Notes: a model not told the origin generated them from the letters alone. A stretch of 64,000 nucleotides of DNA from Apostichopus japonicus (GCF_037975245.1 NC_092576.1:31722611-31786610); one strand, 5' to 3'. Shown: positions 1 to 12,300, counted from the first letter of the stretch. Numbers and translations are program-made.

Positions 1-312
1 ATTTTCACCCCAAAAAATTGGAAAAAAAATGCAAATTATTATTCTTTCAGTAGGTGCGCGAAAAAATTCTCAGCATATTGCCCGAATTTTCACCAAAATA
101 TTGAAAAACACATTGCAAATTATTATTCTTTCACTAGATGCCCGAATAATTCTCAGCATATTGCCGAATTTTCACCAAAAAAATTAAAAACACATTGCAA
201 ATTATTATTCTTCCAGTAGGTGCCCGAAAAATTCTAAGCATATTGCCCGAATTTTCCCCCAAAAAATTGGTTGGGGGGGGGGTGCTGCAGCCCCCCGCCT
301 CCTACGCCTATG
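1..312 (+). mobile_element. Right end of a hAT-like non-autonomous element (cut by window start)
   Basis: Roughly 83-bp tandem monomers occur here; GCAAATTATT recurs at about 31, 115 and 197. They are followed by a G-run/C-run palindrome around CTGCAG and end in CTCCTACGCCTATG at 299-312. The same right end closes the complete element at 38529-40121, where an 8-bp TSD proves the boundary. The left end lies outside the window, so no TSD can be tested here. It is non-coding. hAT assignment follows from the complete relative. Confidence 0.75.
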
Positions 313-394
313 GGTGACAGGCCTAATTGGTGAAGAACAATCATCTGTTATATGTTAACTCCCTGTGATTGACAGTTCTCTGGTAACTTCAACT

Positions 395-1090
395 CTATGT
401 TAGTTGTATCGTGAAACTGGTATTACCCAAAGGTCTTGCAACAATCTTGTAGATACTAGGACTCCACTGATCCTGAATCTTCTGACGTCCATGTGGGTGG
501 GACCGAAGATATACTTTGGTACCCAAAGCCAATGGTTTCTCCTCAGTGTCACGGTCGTAGCGTACCTTCCACTTCTCTGCTTCCCTGGACAGACGCTCCC
601 CTGCTTTTTGGTGCACTAACCTCACAGTCTCTGTGTGGGTGCATGACCAGCTAATCACGCATGCTTTCCTGGTTATCGGGGTCATCACTTCGATAATCAA
701 TATTAAGCAAAAAGTATACTGGTAATGTTGGGTTCCTTCCAAACATTATATAGAAGGGTGAAAATCCTGTGGAAGGGTGATCAGTGGCATTGTACGCATA
801 CAATACTTCTGGTAGATGTTCTGACCATCTCCGTTTGTACTTTACAGGCAGAGATTGCAAAAGATCGTGCAGAGTACGATTGAATCTCTCAACTTGACCT
901 GGTTTGGTTACAACGTACACTGAACATATGGAACGAATAAGTGAGGACTCAGATGTCTACCTTAGTCATAGTGGATCCTCTGAGGGACACCAAACTTGGT
1001 GCACCATCTCTGACCAAAGCCTTGGCATTAGTTTCTGCAGTTTGGTTCCCGGTTGCCACTGCTTGAGTGTATTAGCGGTAAAGTATACTT
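395..1090 (-). pseudogene. Ty3/Gypsy retrotransposon integrase relic
   Basis: Minus-strand reading gives the C-terminal half of a retroelement integrase. A decayed part of the core is seen at about 1090-920. Next comes the conserved helix with G-Q-V-E-R-F-N-R-T-L and the W...LPE..YAYN...H.STGFSPF...FGR.P.LP block (920-651). In another frame follows the basic C-terminal domain, with KW..RYD and G.KVYLR motifs (about 680-395). The frame change near 651-680 and a stop near 930 show it is dead. In family terms this is Ty3/Gypsy-type integrase; the enzyme inserts element cDNA into host DNA. No LTR, reverse transcriptase or GAG is visible next to it, so it is an isolated fragment. It is not related in position to the second Gypsy copy at 42.3-46.35 kb. 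Confidence 0.85.
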
Positions 1091-1166
1091 ATGCCACCTC
1101 CGACAGAAGTAAAGAGGCATTGTAGGTAGTAATTATGGTAGCGTTGTGTGTGTGTTGGAGGAGGAG

Positions 1167-2378
1167 GGAGGCATGGGCGGCGATCCTGGGGGGATGGGGG
1201 GATATATTCCCCCCATGAAAATGGGTGGAGGGGATGTAATACACCATATCCCCCCCACCAAATGCCAGGAATAAGAATATTTTCATGCCTTCATTTATGC
1301 ATCATCGTGAATGTACGGCTCTTTTTAGCTTCATTTCCCGCCTACCATAAACGCAGTGCGATCTTTTCAAATAAACCGTCTTTATAAAGCAAGAATAGTT
1401 GACTGTAGGCTTCATTGGCCCTATAACAACAAAATGTATTATTGCGCCCGGTATTGATATAGTACATATATGCACCCTCATAGTATTCATATAGGCCCTA
1501 TAGCAGGCCTACACACGTACATGTTCCCTCGAACAGCTGAGAATCTCATGTTACCAGGGTAATGCTTAATTAGGGGCGTCGGAGCGGTTCGCCGGACCAA
1601 TATTCACGGCGCAAAAAAAAGGAGAAAAAAGTAGCACTAATAAGCAAAAAAGGCAAAAAATAAAGAACCAAAATACTTCAAAATGTGTTTCAGAAGATTA
1701 ATCGGGTACAAAAACAGACAAGGGAGAATGCACAGAAGAAAAGCTCGGGAAGTGCCATTTCCTGCAATCTGGGAGGCATTTTTTCAAAATTTTCTCCATT
1801 ACGCTACGCGCCAACCAATGGTGGCGCGTAGCGTAGTTTGACCTTCCAAACGCCCCCCCCCCCTGATAATTATGGTAGATGGCCACACTCTGATCTTCCG
1901 TACCAATCCCAAATAGCTTCCGACGCCCCTGTTAATACACGTACGTTTCACCTGGATGCCATAGCAATCGGTACCTAGGAATGTAACTATGTGTAATTGT
2001 GTATTGCATGTGTATAGGCCTATAATAGCCTGCATGAGGCCATTTTCTTCATCGAATAATATAAAGAGCTCTCGAACATTCTAACGTAGCGCCTGAAACA
2101 AGATTGACAGGTGCAATTTTCCAAAAATAACACCCGAAATTAAAAAAAAAGTATTTTGGATCCTGATTATGAGATATTTCGGACATGATATCCCTATTTT
2201 AAAGTTGGGTATATGCCGCTTGGAAACCTCGGCAAGTGCCGTTTCCGGCCATCTAGAGGGTTTGTAAATCCCAAAATTTTCTTGTACGCTTCGCGCCAAC
2301 TCATGGTGGCGCTACGCTTAGATAGTGAACAAGGTCATATCCCCCCACTCGGAAGTACGGATCGCCGCCCATGCCTCC
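1167..2378. mobile_element. hAT-like non-autonomous element with 20-bp inverted ends
   Basis: Perfect inverted repeats GGAGGCATGGGCGGCGATCC lie at 1167-1186 and, inverted, at 2359-2378. CATGGGCG... matches the ends of the complete element at 6796-7702. G/C-run palindromes sit inside both ends. The shared ~90-bp module lies near the right end (about 2220-2325, minus orientation). No 8-bp TSD is found next to the ends. The element may be recombined, or the true end may be the internal CATGGG. It is non-coding and contains the nested element 1571-1931. Confidence 0.65.
1571..1931. mobile_element. Nested short hAT-like element
   Basis: Left end TAGGGGCGTCGG (1571) pairs with right end CCGACGCCCCTG (ending 1931), a near-perfect 12-bp terminal inverted repeat. 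TTAAT abuts both sides (1566-1570 and 1932-1936), but no 8-bp duplication is intact. The interior is A-rich and holds a minus-oriented copy of the shared module at about 1745-1835. It is inserted within the 1167-2378 element. Confidence 0.55.
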
Positions 2379-4006
2379 GTACATAGGTGGCATTACTGCT
2401 GGTCTAGTTGTCCTGTTAGTGTGTATTGTTTTATTGTTCTCTGGGGGTCTGTTTTATCTAATATCTCTTTATATGTAAAGTGAATTTTTGTAGTTTCATA
2501 TGCTAATTTATACCTTTTGTTTCCGTCTCCCTTTCAGCTGTCCAGCTCTCGTGACAATAGTCTGGTCCCTCCGTAGCTAGTTCCAATGTTTCGACTAAGT
2601 TTTTGTGTTAAGTTAGGGCACTTGCTATTTTGGGTTCTAAGAGTGTGTTCCATTTTTTGGTGTTTGCTGCTGCCTAGTGAGGTCCGTTGGTCAGTTCGTT
2701 AAGTAAGTTAAATGTTCTTTTATAGTTTAGGCAAGTCCGAGTCCTATTTCTTATAATATTGTAGGCGTATTTCCCCGTTTGTCAGAATCCCTTTAAATTA
2801 TTACATCTAAATTTACTAAAAGGTTGGGAACACGGTCGATATTATCGCCGCACCCTGCGGGGTTACTCTTATGTTTGTGGCGCGGGGGTGACTTTAATTC
2901 GGGTTGAATTTTCCCCGAGGCAACGCCTACGTATTGTAGATTTAGGACTCGAAATTATACGTTTGGCCACGGACTTCACAGGTACGTATCGTTATCATTT
3001 ATGTAAATTATAAGCTGTGATTTATGTGGATTTGTATGTTATTAAATAAATTAAATATTGGTCCTAATTTATCACCTTACTACCTTATTTTTGGAGGTCA
3101 CTGCGTTGACCTCCTGTATTATTTAATTTGGTTTTTATAGACACCTGCCCAAGTGGAGAAGGCAAAGGTTTTTGTATTAAATGTATTAGAAGCTTAAAAA
3201 GCAATTCATTTGTTCGTGTTTTATTGGTTCAGGTTGTCTCAACTTGTAGTTGCCCCACATTCATCCTGACATATGGTGGCCGACAGCGGCCCTATCGAAC
3301 CCACGGCCGCTCGGCAAGTTAAAACCCTGTTGGGGGCGCTACAATAGCAAACAGCTAATAATAATATGTGATGCGTGCAAGCAGCACAGGATAGCGTTAA
3401 GAGCTTTAGTAATAAATGAAGCTTGAAAGTATTACAGGATACTGAACAACGGCTTCTAGTAAAAAAAAAAACAGCTATTAATAATGTTAATCGAATACTC
3501 TTCTTCAAGCTATACAGTACCTGAGTAACATTCTTGTATACCAGGGACTTTCTTCTGCCCTTGGCTTTCATATTATTTTTGTGTCACAACACACGGACAA
3601 AAATATTATATATGTATGGACACTTTAATACAGCAAATATGCAAGCAAAAACTTGGACCCGCATCAGACTCCTAACATCCCAGTGATTCGGCTTTCTATT
3701 CTCCATATCAATGTGGGTACTAAATATGTACTGATGTGGTAGTTTCTAGACTCTCATCATTCTACAAAAGTCAAGCAGATTGACAATTGGTCATAATGAG
3801 ATAGGATGAATTATTTCCTGGTGATTTCTGTTGTACAACTAAACAATCAATGTCGATTAATGGAAACTCAAGCAGAGTTAGAATAACATCCAACAACTTC
3901 AAGACATAAAATTGTATTAAAAGTTTTGTTCCCTCCAAATGTTGGGTTTACTTCAACACTTTAGGGATGATTGCATGAACAGCACACTACTAATGTGAGT
4001 ACTGTA
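2379..4006. other. Unassigned stretch, with a possible solo LTR at about 2417-3270
   Basis: No convincing coding sequence is seen. From about 2417 to 3270 the sequence starts with TG. It has an AATAAA signal near 3045 and ends ...CCTGACA before TATGGTGGCCGACAGCGG, which looks like an LTR end followed by a TGG-starting primer-binding site. No second LTR or retroelement protein supports this, so it is a weak suggestion. The 110-codon minus-strand frame at 3239-3571 has no recognisable motif. 3580-4006 holds nothing I recognise. Confidence 0.3.
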
Positions 4007-4170
4007 CAGGCGCGTATCCAGAATTTTCTTACCCGAGGGGGCGCGAATGACTATCTAAGCGGAGCGCCACCATCGGTTGGCGCGCAGCGTACAAGAAAAT
4101 TTCTGGTTTTGATACCCCCAGATCACCGGAAATGGCACTTCTCGGGCTTGAAAATGACCAACCAGATGTA
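4007..4170 (+). mobile_element. hAT-like element fragment (left end plus shared module)
   Basis: It begins CAGGCGCGTATCCAG at 4007, a typical hAT-like end. The shared module follows at about 4048-4140, with key strings CTATCTAAGCGGAGCGCC, GGTTGGCGCG and AGCGTACAAG, and then a CCGGAAATGGC box. No right end could be located, so the extent to the right is unknown. Confidence 0.5.
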
Positions 4171-4685
4171 CACTTTTGCCTGAGAACCAAGTATTTCCCA
4201 AAAGTTGTTTTTTCCATCTATAACCTTTTTGAAGATTGTCACCAGTCACACATCATGTTCGACCTCATCGCATGTCCTATGGACCATTGCTTTTGTAGGT
4301 GATTCTACGTCACAGCCCACAATATCCGACAGCCCCACTTTTCAAGGTTTTAAGCCCATTATTTGTTCAGAATTTGAAAATTCACATTTCTCGTGAATAA
4401 AATCACTTCAAAACATACCCATAATGTTGCAAAAAATGTCATCTATGGACAAGCAATATAGAAAAACCTCCTTGAACCCCTAACAGACAGGTCAAAATTG
4501 CACGAGTAGAGGAAAGTATGACGAAGAATGTTGGTCAGGAAATTTTCGAAAATTCAGACACAGTTAATTTATTGGTGTACAAATATTAAAACCTCTTATA
4601 ATGGCTATTATAAAACTTGGTTGAAGGAAATGAAAAATACCAGATATTTCCGATATCAGGTATATCGAAACCGAACACCACACAC
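4171..4685. other. Unassigned AT-rich stretch
   Basis: No gene, repeat end or RNA is recognised. Part of it may be the interior of the element that starts at 4007. Confidence 0.4.
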
Positions 4686-4689
4686 ATAG

Positions 4690-5121
4690 ACGTAGGTCCC
4701 GTAGGAGGCGGGGGCTGCAGCCCCCCCCCCCTCCGCAACCAAATTGTTCCCATTTTTTCGGGCACCTACTGAAAGAAAAATAAATAGCAATGAATAGCTT
4801 AAAAATTATCTCCTTGGTAATTAAAATAAAGTTCTAAGCTTGGCCGGCATTACTACTGTAAAAGAGAGTTTTGACATAAATGGATCTGTATGCTTTTTCT
4901 CCCTCTGCATAAGACATTTCGTTGTTTACATTAGCATCCAGCGGTATACTGTGCAACTTTCACGGACCGTAAGGTACACGATGCCATGCAATGTAATAAT
5001 CGATGCTTGCTTATATGATATTGGCACCGATTTGTTGAACGCGCGCTTCGCGCGCGTTGTCTTTTTTTTCGGGCAAGTTATTACTTCCCCCAAATCCAAT
5101 TGGGCTCCTACGCCTTTAACT
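4690..5121 (-). mobile_element. Deletion derivative of the satellite-bearing hAT-like family
   Basis: This is an inverted relative of 38529-40121. Read on the minus strand, it starts GGCGTAGGAGCCCAATT...TTGCCCGAAAAA and has the GCGCGC palindromic box, matching the start of that element. The other end has the CTGCAG C-run and a single remnant of the satellite monomer (CGGGCACCTACTGAAAG at about 4759). A 12-bp direct repeat ACACACATAGAC flanks it (4680-4691 and 5122-5133) and contains the expected 8-bp TSD. Most of the satellite has been lost. Confidence 0.7.
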
Positions 5122-5219
5122 ACACACATAGACAGTTTTTGAGGCTGTTCATCGTGGAACATGCATTTCAATGCTCATTGATATAATGTTATATCTGCTC
5201 TTTGCTTTACAAATTCGAA

Positions 5220-5290
5220 CAGGCGTGTAGCGAGTAATTGCCAAGGGAAGGGCGAAGCCTGTAGGCAAACTATCTAAGCCAAGCGCCACC
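5220..5290 (+). mobile_element. hAT-like end abutting the 95-bp satellite
   Basis: The segment starts CAGGCGTGTAGCGAG at 5220 and contains only the first part of the shared module (CTATCTAAGCCAAGCGCCACCATG). It then switches directly into the 95-bp satellite at about 5290. The module is thus cut exactly at the satellite junction. Confidence 0.55.
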
Positions 5291-6183
5291 ATGTGTAAAC
5301 TATCCCATACTAACTAATGCGCGCACATTGTACAGTATGTGTAAACTATCCCATACTTACTATATAGCATACTGTGTATTTAGTTACCTGGTACTTACTA
5401 TACAGTAATAACTATAGCACATTGTATACCGTTTGTGTAAACTATCCCATACTAACTATATAGCATATTGTGTATGTAGTTACCTGGTACCTACTGTACA
5501 GTAATAACTATAGCACATTGTATACAGTACGTGTTAACTATCCCATACTTACTATATAGCATACTGTGTATGTTGTTACCTGGTACTTACTATACAGTAA
5601 TAACTATAGCACATTGTATACCGTTGTGTAAACTATCCCATACTAACTATATAGAATAGTGTGTATGTAGTAACCTGGTACTTACTATACAGTAATAACT
5701 ATAGCACATTGTATACCGTTTGTGTAAACTATCCCATACTAACTATATAGAATAGTGTGTATGTAGTAACCTGGTACTTACTATACAGTATTAACTATAG
5801 CACATTGTATACCGTTTGTGTAAACTATCCCATACTAACTATATAGCACATTGTGTATGTAGTTACCTGGTACTTACTATACAGTAATAACTATAGCACA
5901 TTGTATACCGTTTGTGTAAACTATCCCATACTAACTATATAGAATAGTGTGTATGTAGTAACCTGGTACTTACTATACAGTAATAACTATAGCACATTGT
6001 ACAGTATGTGTAAACTATCCCATACTAACTATATAGCATACTGTGTATGTTGTTACCCTAGCTGGTACCTACTGCTCAGTAATAACTATAGCACATTGTA
6101 CAGTATGTGTAAACTATCCCATACTAACTATATAGCATACTGTGTATGTAGTTACCTGGTACTTACTATACAGTAATAACTGT
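5290..6183 (+). repeat. 95-bp tandem repeat, array 1 (about 9 copies)
   Basis: The monomer is marked by TGTAAACTATCCCATACTAA, AGTTACCTGGTACTTACT and TATAGCACATTGTATAC. Successive copies start near 5338, 5433, 5528 and 5623, which gives a 95-bp period. Copies differ by a few substitutions and small indels. The short open frame at 5949-6176 is a by-product of the repeat and is not a gene. Confidence 0.95.
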
Positions 6184-6787
6184 AGCCTCTTATTAACTAC
6201 ATGGGTCGCGGTTGAAAATGCACCAATCAAGAAAGGACTTCCGGAAATAGTTTCTCGTCTTTGTCTTTTTATTTTCTGATCAGCGGTTTACTGGAAAAAA
6301 AACAATAATAAAAATTGAAAATAACATTGCTTTATATAGGAAGGGTAATACAAAGTAAAGGCTTTACCAGCACTGCCTCTTTAAGTATGGCTAGGCTAGC
6401 AATAGTTCTAAAATAGCGTCCTCTTCTGGGGAGATAAATGGACGTGACTAGACAACACATAATGGCCGAGACCACACAACAACGAGCTGCGGTGCCGCGG
6501 GTGATACTTCAACCTACAATGAAACGATCTCTACAAACGCCGTAGGGCACACTAAGTACAGAAATCCATATAACCCAAGGGTACACAACAACCATGAAAT
6601 AACCTTTCACAGATATGGAAAACATATGACCCGCTTAGAGAAACGAATTACTTAATAGAATTACAGGAGAAACCTACGATTTAACTTAGCAGAGAACGGT
6701 GGATTGGCCCACGTGTAAACATACTATGTAGCATACAGAACGAGATGCTTGCAGACACTACCCAATAACTAAGTGTCTGAATCCATG
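6184..6787. other. Unassigned stretch
   Basis: No gene, tandem repeat or element end is recognised between the satellite array and the TSD of the next element. Confidence 0.4.
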
Positions 6788-6795
6788 CTTAAGAA

Positions 6796-7702
6796 CATGG
6801 GCGTCAACAGGTGGGGGACGGGGGGACATGTCCCCCCCACTTTCAAAAGTGGAGGGGATATCATATCATTTGTCCCACCCACTTTTCAGAGTAGTTATTA
6901 AAAAAAATCACATGCATATGCGCGATTTTCTATTTAAGGTCAAGAAATCTGGACTCCCTGGGCCCCTGCTATCTATCACTTGCACCGTCATTTATCTCCC
7001 GTTCTCCCAATATCCTAAATCTGCCCATTTAATTCGTTCGGGGGGGGGGGGGGAGACCATTCGAAAGTGTATTGAATCTTGCACACATGTTGTTTGTATG
7101 GGTTCCAAGGGATTAGGTAAGCCATACAGGTAGATGGTGATGAGTTACTATGTTCATATCACTACCTCCAGTCCCTTGGACTGGATGGACGAATAGGGGT
7201 GTAGGGGTTAAGTAATTAAGGCTACATGTATTCGCCGGATATGGTAGATCTTTATTGTTGAGTGCCGGCTAGGCGCTACACACGCTCTGCGCGCGGTGCC
7301 TTTTTCTGATTATTATTATTAAAGTACCTGGGCACATAACAACTGACATCTCGCACCTACATGCATGTATTATATATACCACTCCACTCATCCTGGAGGT
7401 GACGGCGCCACATTTTCAATATTTCCTTTGAGATGGACGCTGTGTAATTCGTCTCCCTTGGTGTCAGAACGGCATCTTTCTACCAGTACTTTCTGTCGGG
7501 ATTTAGTTTTGTGAGACAAAATTTCTCCTCACAGATCTGGTTCTGATGTAACTAAAAACGACTCAGGAAGGCCGTCTCTCCTGCGATCTAGGGGGTCTTA
7601 TGTACCCAAAATTTTCTGGTACGCTACGCGCCAACCAATGGTGGCGCTCCACTTAGATAGTATAGTGTCCCCCTCACTTTCTGAAACCTGCTGATGCCCA
7701 TG
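6796..7702. mobile_element. Complete hAT-like non-autonomous element (907 bp)
   Basis: It is flanked by an exact 8-bp TSD CTTAAGAA (6788-6795 and 7703-7710). The ends are CATGGGCGTCAACAGG and, inverted, CATGGGCATCAGCAGG, which agree at 14 of 16 positions. An 8-bp TSD is the hallmark of the hAT superfamily. The interior has a GGGGACATGTCCCC palindrome, a G-run near 7040 and the shared module in minus orientation at about 7560-7665. No transposase is present, so it would depend on a transposase supplied elsewhere. Confidence 0.85.
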
Positions 7703-7918
7703 CTTAAGAATGAAAGATAGAAATAATTATGCTTGTGGTTTAGAGGATAGAAGGTGGGAAACCTGAATAACTCACCAACTGTTCGGCAACCCTGGAAACA
7801 AGCTAAATGGATGTGTAATTTATGGAGTAACTTAAAGATTTCTTTTGCGTGACTTGTTGTTTCTTTTACTTTCTCTCACAAACGATTTTGTGGCGCTATA
7901 CAAAAATCTGGAGCTGCT

Positions 7919-8336
7919 ACAATAACTATAGCACATTGTATACCATTTGTGCAAACTATCCCATACTAACTATATAGCATATTGTGTATGTAGTAACCCT
8001 GGTACCTACTGTATAGTAATAACTATAGCACATTGAATATAGTATGTGTAAACTATCCCATACTAACTATATAGCATACTGTGTATGTAGTTACCTGGTA
8101 CCTACTGTACAGTAATAACTATAGCACATTGAATATAGTATGTGTAAACTATCCCATACTTACTATATAGCATACTGTGTATGTAGTTACCTGGTACCTA
8201 TGGTACAGTAATTAGCTATAGCACATTGAATATAGTATGTGTAAACTATCCCATACCAACTATACAGCATACTATGTATGTACTTACCTGGTACCTACTG
8301 TACATTAATAACTATAGCACATTGTATACAGTATGC
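7919..8336 (+). repeat. 95-bp tandem repeat, array 2 (about 4 copies)
   Basis: The monomer is the same as in array 1 (TATAGCACATTG, GTGTAAACTATCCCATAC, GTTACCTGGTACCTACTGT). A degenerate further copy is visible at about 8485-8600. The two arrays are separated by the 6796-7702 element and flanking DNA, so they may once have been closer. Confidence 0.9.
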
Positions 8337-8649
8337 AGTATACAGTAAACAGCACAGTAATAATATTCAGTGGATTTACATAGTGCCAAGTCAGAAAGAG
8401 GAAGCTGCACTATGCGGTTAACAAAACCAGTCAAGCGCAGTCAAAAGAACAAGTAAAGAAACAAGTCTTTACATAACTTCAATGTCTGATAACTACAGCA
8501 CAATGTATAGGGTACATGTGTTAAACTATCGCTACTAACTATAGCACACTGTGTATGCAGTATTCCTCAACTGTGTAACCTGGTAGTCTAACAAGTGTGT
8601 TTAAACTATACATATATGTATATACCTCATAAGCATGTAGGGTAGTGTG

Positions 8650-9023
8650 CAAGGGCGTAGGAACCGGGGGGGGGGGGCTGGGGGGCGCCAGCCCCCCAGT
8701 GAAAAATATGGTGGGGCGGAAGGATCACTCCGCCCCCCCACTCCGCAATTCAGAAAACCCCTTTTTCATTTCCAAATGAGAAAAATATCTCCTTTGGAGC
8801 ACCAAATTGTACCTAAGGCCAGGGGAAAATGCAAAATTATTTACAAAATGGAGTGGCCGGGTGTTGAAGTGTGCTATATTGCACCAAATTGCATTTGAGG
8901 CCACCTGGAAATGCAAAAAATTCCAAAGGGGAGGGGGACACCCTCTCCCCTTAAAGCCCTCCCTCGGGCCGGCCATCAGTTTTCAGCCCCCCCCCCACTC
9001 AAAAATACCTTCCTACGCCACTG
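8650..9023. mobile_element. Short hAT-like element with G-run/C-run ends
   Basis: Left end CAAGGGCGTAGG (8650) pairs with inverted right end CAGTGGCGTAGG (9012-9023). The G-rich left subterminal block mirrors the C-rich right one. Flanks share AGTGTG (8644-8649 and 9024-9029), 6 of an expected 8 bp. The interior carries repeated 'TTTGGAGCACCAAATTG / TATTGCACCAAATTGCATT' type motifs and no real gene; the overlapping short frames on both strands are chance. A start-like CAGGGACGTCGCTAG at about 9048 suggests another fragment immediately after. Confidence 0.7.
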
Positions 9024-9156
9024 AGTGTGTTTATAAGGTGTCTCACTCAGGGACGTCGCTAGCCCCAATATGTGAAATTTTTCAGTAAATTGTCAGATAA
9101 CAAGATAAAATCTTATCAAAAAGCAGAAAAATGTTGGAATCCTCAGTTGCTTTAAC

Positions 9157-9384
9157 TGAGCAATTGAACAATTTTCTGCAATCTGTTTAATTGACAACTT
9201 ATCATATCTCATGAATTGGACATTTTGCTGCAAAATGTTCAATTGTTCACTTCATTCCATCTGAGCAATTGAAAAATTTTCTGCAAAATGTTTAATTGAC
9301 AACTTATCTTATCTCGTCAATTGGACATTTTTTGGCAAAAAGTTCAATTGTTCACTTCATTCCAACTGAGCAATTGAAAAATTA
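9157..9384 (+). repeat. About 105-bp tandem repeat (2.1 copies)
   Basis: GAGCAATTGAA recurs at about 9157, 9261 and 9367. The intervening text matches closely (TTTAATTGACAACTTATC, AATTGGACATTTT, TTCAATTGTTCACTTCATTC). The third copy breaks off where the 48-bp array begins. Confidence 0.8.
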
Positions 9385-12300
9385 CAGTATGTTTTGTATG
9401 TACAGCTACCTAGTAACCATAGCATTCATACAGTATGTTTCAACCATGCACAGCTACCTAGTAACCATAACATGCCTATAGTATGATTCAACTATGTACA
9501 GCTACCTATAGTAACCATAGCTTGCCTACAGTATGTCTCAACTATGTACAGCTACCTAGTAACCATAGCATGCCTATAGTATGTTTCAACAATGTACAGC
9601 TACCTAGTAACCATAGCATGCCTATAGTATGATTCAACTATGTTCAGCTACCTAATAACCATAGCATGTATACCTTTAATGTTGCAACCATATACAGCTA
9701 CCTAGTAACCATAGCATGCCTACAGTATGTTTCAACCATGTACAGCTACCTAGTATCCATAGCATGTAAACAGTTTGTCTGAACTATGTTCAGCTACCTA
9801 GTAACCATAACATGTATACAATATGTTTAAACCATGTACAGCTACCTAGTAACCAGAGCATGCCTATAGTATGTTTCAACCTCTAGTAACCACAGCATGT
9901 ATATCGTATGATTCAACTATGTACAGCTACCTAGTAACCAATGCTTGCCTATAGTATGATTCAACTATGTACAGCTACCTAGTAACCATAGCATTTATAC
10001 AGTATGTTTCAACCATGTACAGCTACCTAGTAACCATAACATGCCTATAGTATGATTCAACTATGTACAGCTACCTAGTAACCATTGCTTGCCTACAGTA
10101 TGTCTCAACTATGTACAGCTACCTAGTAACCATAGCATGTATACAGTATGTTTCAACCATGTACAGCTACCTAGTAACCATAGCATGTATATAGTATGTT
10201 TCAACAATGTACAGCTACCTAGTAACCATAGCATGCCTATAGTATGATTCAACTATGTACATCTACCTAGTAACCATAGCATTTATACAGTATGTTTTAA
10301 CTATGTTCAGCTACCTAATAACCATAGCATGTATACCTTATGTTGCAACCATATACAGCTACCTAGTAACCATAGCATGCCTACAGTATGTTTCAACCAT
10401 GTACAGCTACCTAATAACCATAGCATACCTATAGTATGATTCAACTATGTACAGCTACCTAGTAACCATAGCATTTATACAGTATGTTTCAACCATGTAC
10501 AGCTACCTAGTAACCATAACATGCCTATAGTATGATTCAACTATGTACAGCTACCTAGTAACCATAGCTTCCCTACAGTATGTCTAAACTATGTAAAGCT
10601 ACCTAGTAACCATAGCATGTATACAGTATGTTTCAACCATGTACAGCTACCTAGTAACCATAGCATGCCTATAGTATGTTTCAACAATGTACAGCTACCT
10701 AGTAACCAAAGCATGCCTATAGTATGATTCAACTATGTACATCTACCTAGTAACCATAGCATTTATACAGTATGTTTTAACTATGTTCAGCTACCTAATA
10801 ACCATAGCATATACCTTATGTTGCAACCATATACAGCTACCTAGTAACCATAAAATGCCTACAGTATGTTTCAACCATGTACAGCTACCTAGTATCCATA
10901 GCATGTAAACAGTTTGTCTGAACTATGTTCAGCTACCTAGTAACCATAACATGTATACAATATGTTTCAACCATGTACAGCTACCTAGTAACCAGAGTAT
11001 GCCTATAGTATGTTTCAACTCTAGTAACCACAGCATGTATATAGTATGATTTAACTATGTACAGCTACCTAGTAACCATAGCTTGCCTGCAGTATGTTTC
11101 AACTATGTACAGCTACCTAGTAACCATAGCATGTAAACAGTATGTTACAGCTACCTAGTAACCATAGCATGCCCATAGTATGATTAAACCATGTACAGCT
11201 ACCTAGTAACCATATCATTTATACAGTATGTTTCAACCATGTACAGCTAACTATTAACCATAGCATGCCTATTGTATGATTCAACTATGTACAGCTACCT
11301 AGTAACCATAGCATTTATACAATATGTTTCAACCATGTACAGCTACCTAGTAACCATAGCATGCCTATACTATGATTCAACTATGTACAGCTACCTAGTA
11401 ACCATAGCTTGCGTACAGTATGTTTCAACTATGTAAAGGTACCTGGTAACCATAGCATGTATACAGTATGTTTTAACCATGTACAGCTACCTAGTAACCA
11501 TAGCATGCCTATAGTATGTTTCAACTATGTACAGCTACGTAGTAACCATAGCATGCTTATAGTATGTTTCAACTATGTACAGCTACCTAGTAACCATAGC
11601 ATGTATACAGTATGTCACAACTATGTACAGCTACCTAGTAACCATAGCATGTATACAATATGATTCAACTATGTACAGCTAACTAGTAACCATAGCATGC
11701 CTATAGTATGTTTTAACTATTTACAGCTACCTAGTGACCATAGCATGTATACAGTATGTTTCAACCATGTACAGCTACCTAGTAACCATAGCATGTATAC
11801 AGTATGTCTCAACTATGTATAGCTACCTAGTAACCATAGCATGTCTGTAGTATGTTTCAACCATGTACAGCTACCTAGTAACCACAGCATGTATATAGTA
11901 TGATTCAACTATGTACAGCTACCTAGTAACCATAGCTTGCCTGCAGTATGTTTCAACTATGTACAGCTACCTAGTCACCATATCATGTATACAGTATGTT
12001 ACAGCCTAGTAACCATAGCATGCCTATAGTATGCATAAACTATGTACAGCTACCTAGTAACCATATCATTTAAACAGTATGTTTCAACTATGTACAGCTA
12101 ACTATTAACCATAGCGTGCCTATTGTATGATTCAACTATGTATAGCTGCCAAGTAACCATAGCTTGCCTGCAGTATGTTTCAACTATGTACAGCTACCTA
12201 GTTAACATAGCATGTATACAATATAATTCAAATATGTACAGCTACCTAGTATCCATAGCATGTATACAGTATGTTTCAACCATGTACAGCTACCTAGTAA

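Noticed and set aside
3239-3571. 110-codon minus-strand frame
   Set aside because: No domain, signal or repeat of a known family, and it overlaps the possible LTR end.
4029-4249. Overlapping minus-strand frames of 62-64 codons
   Set aside because: They run through the shared hAT-like module, and similar short frames appear wherever that module occurs.
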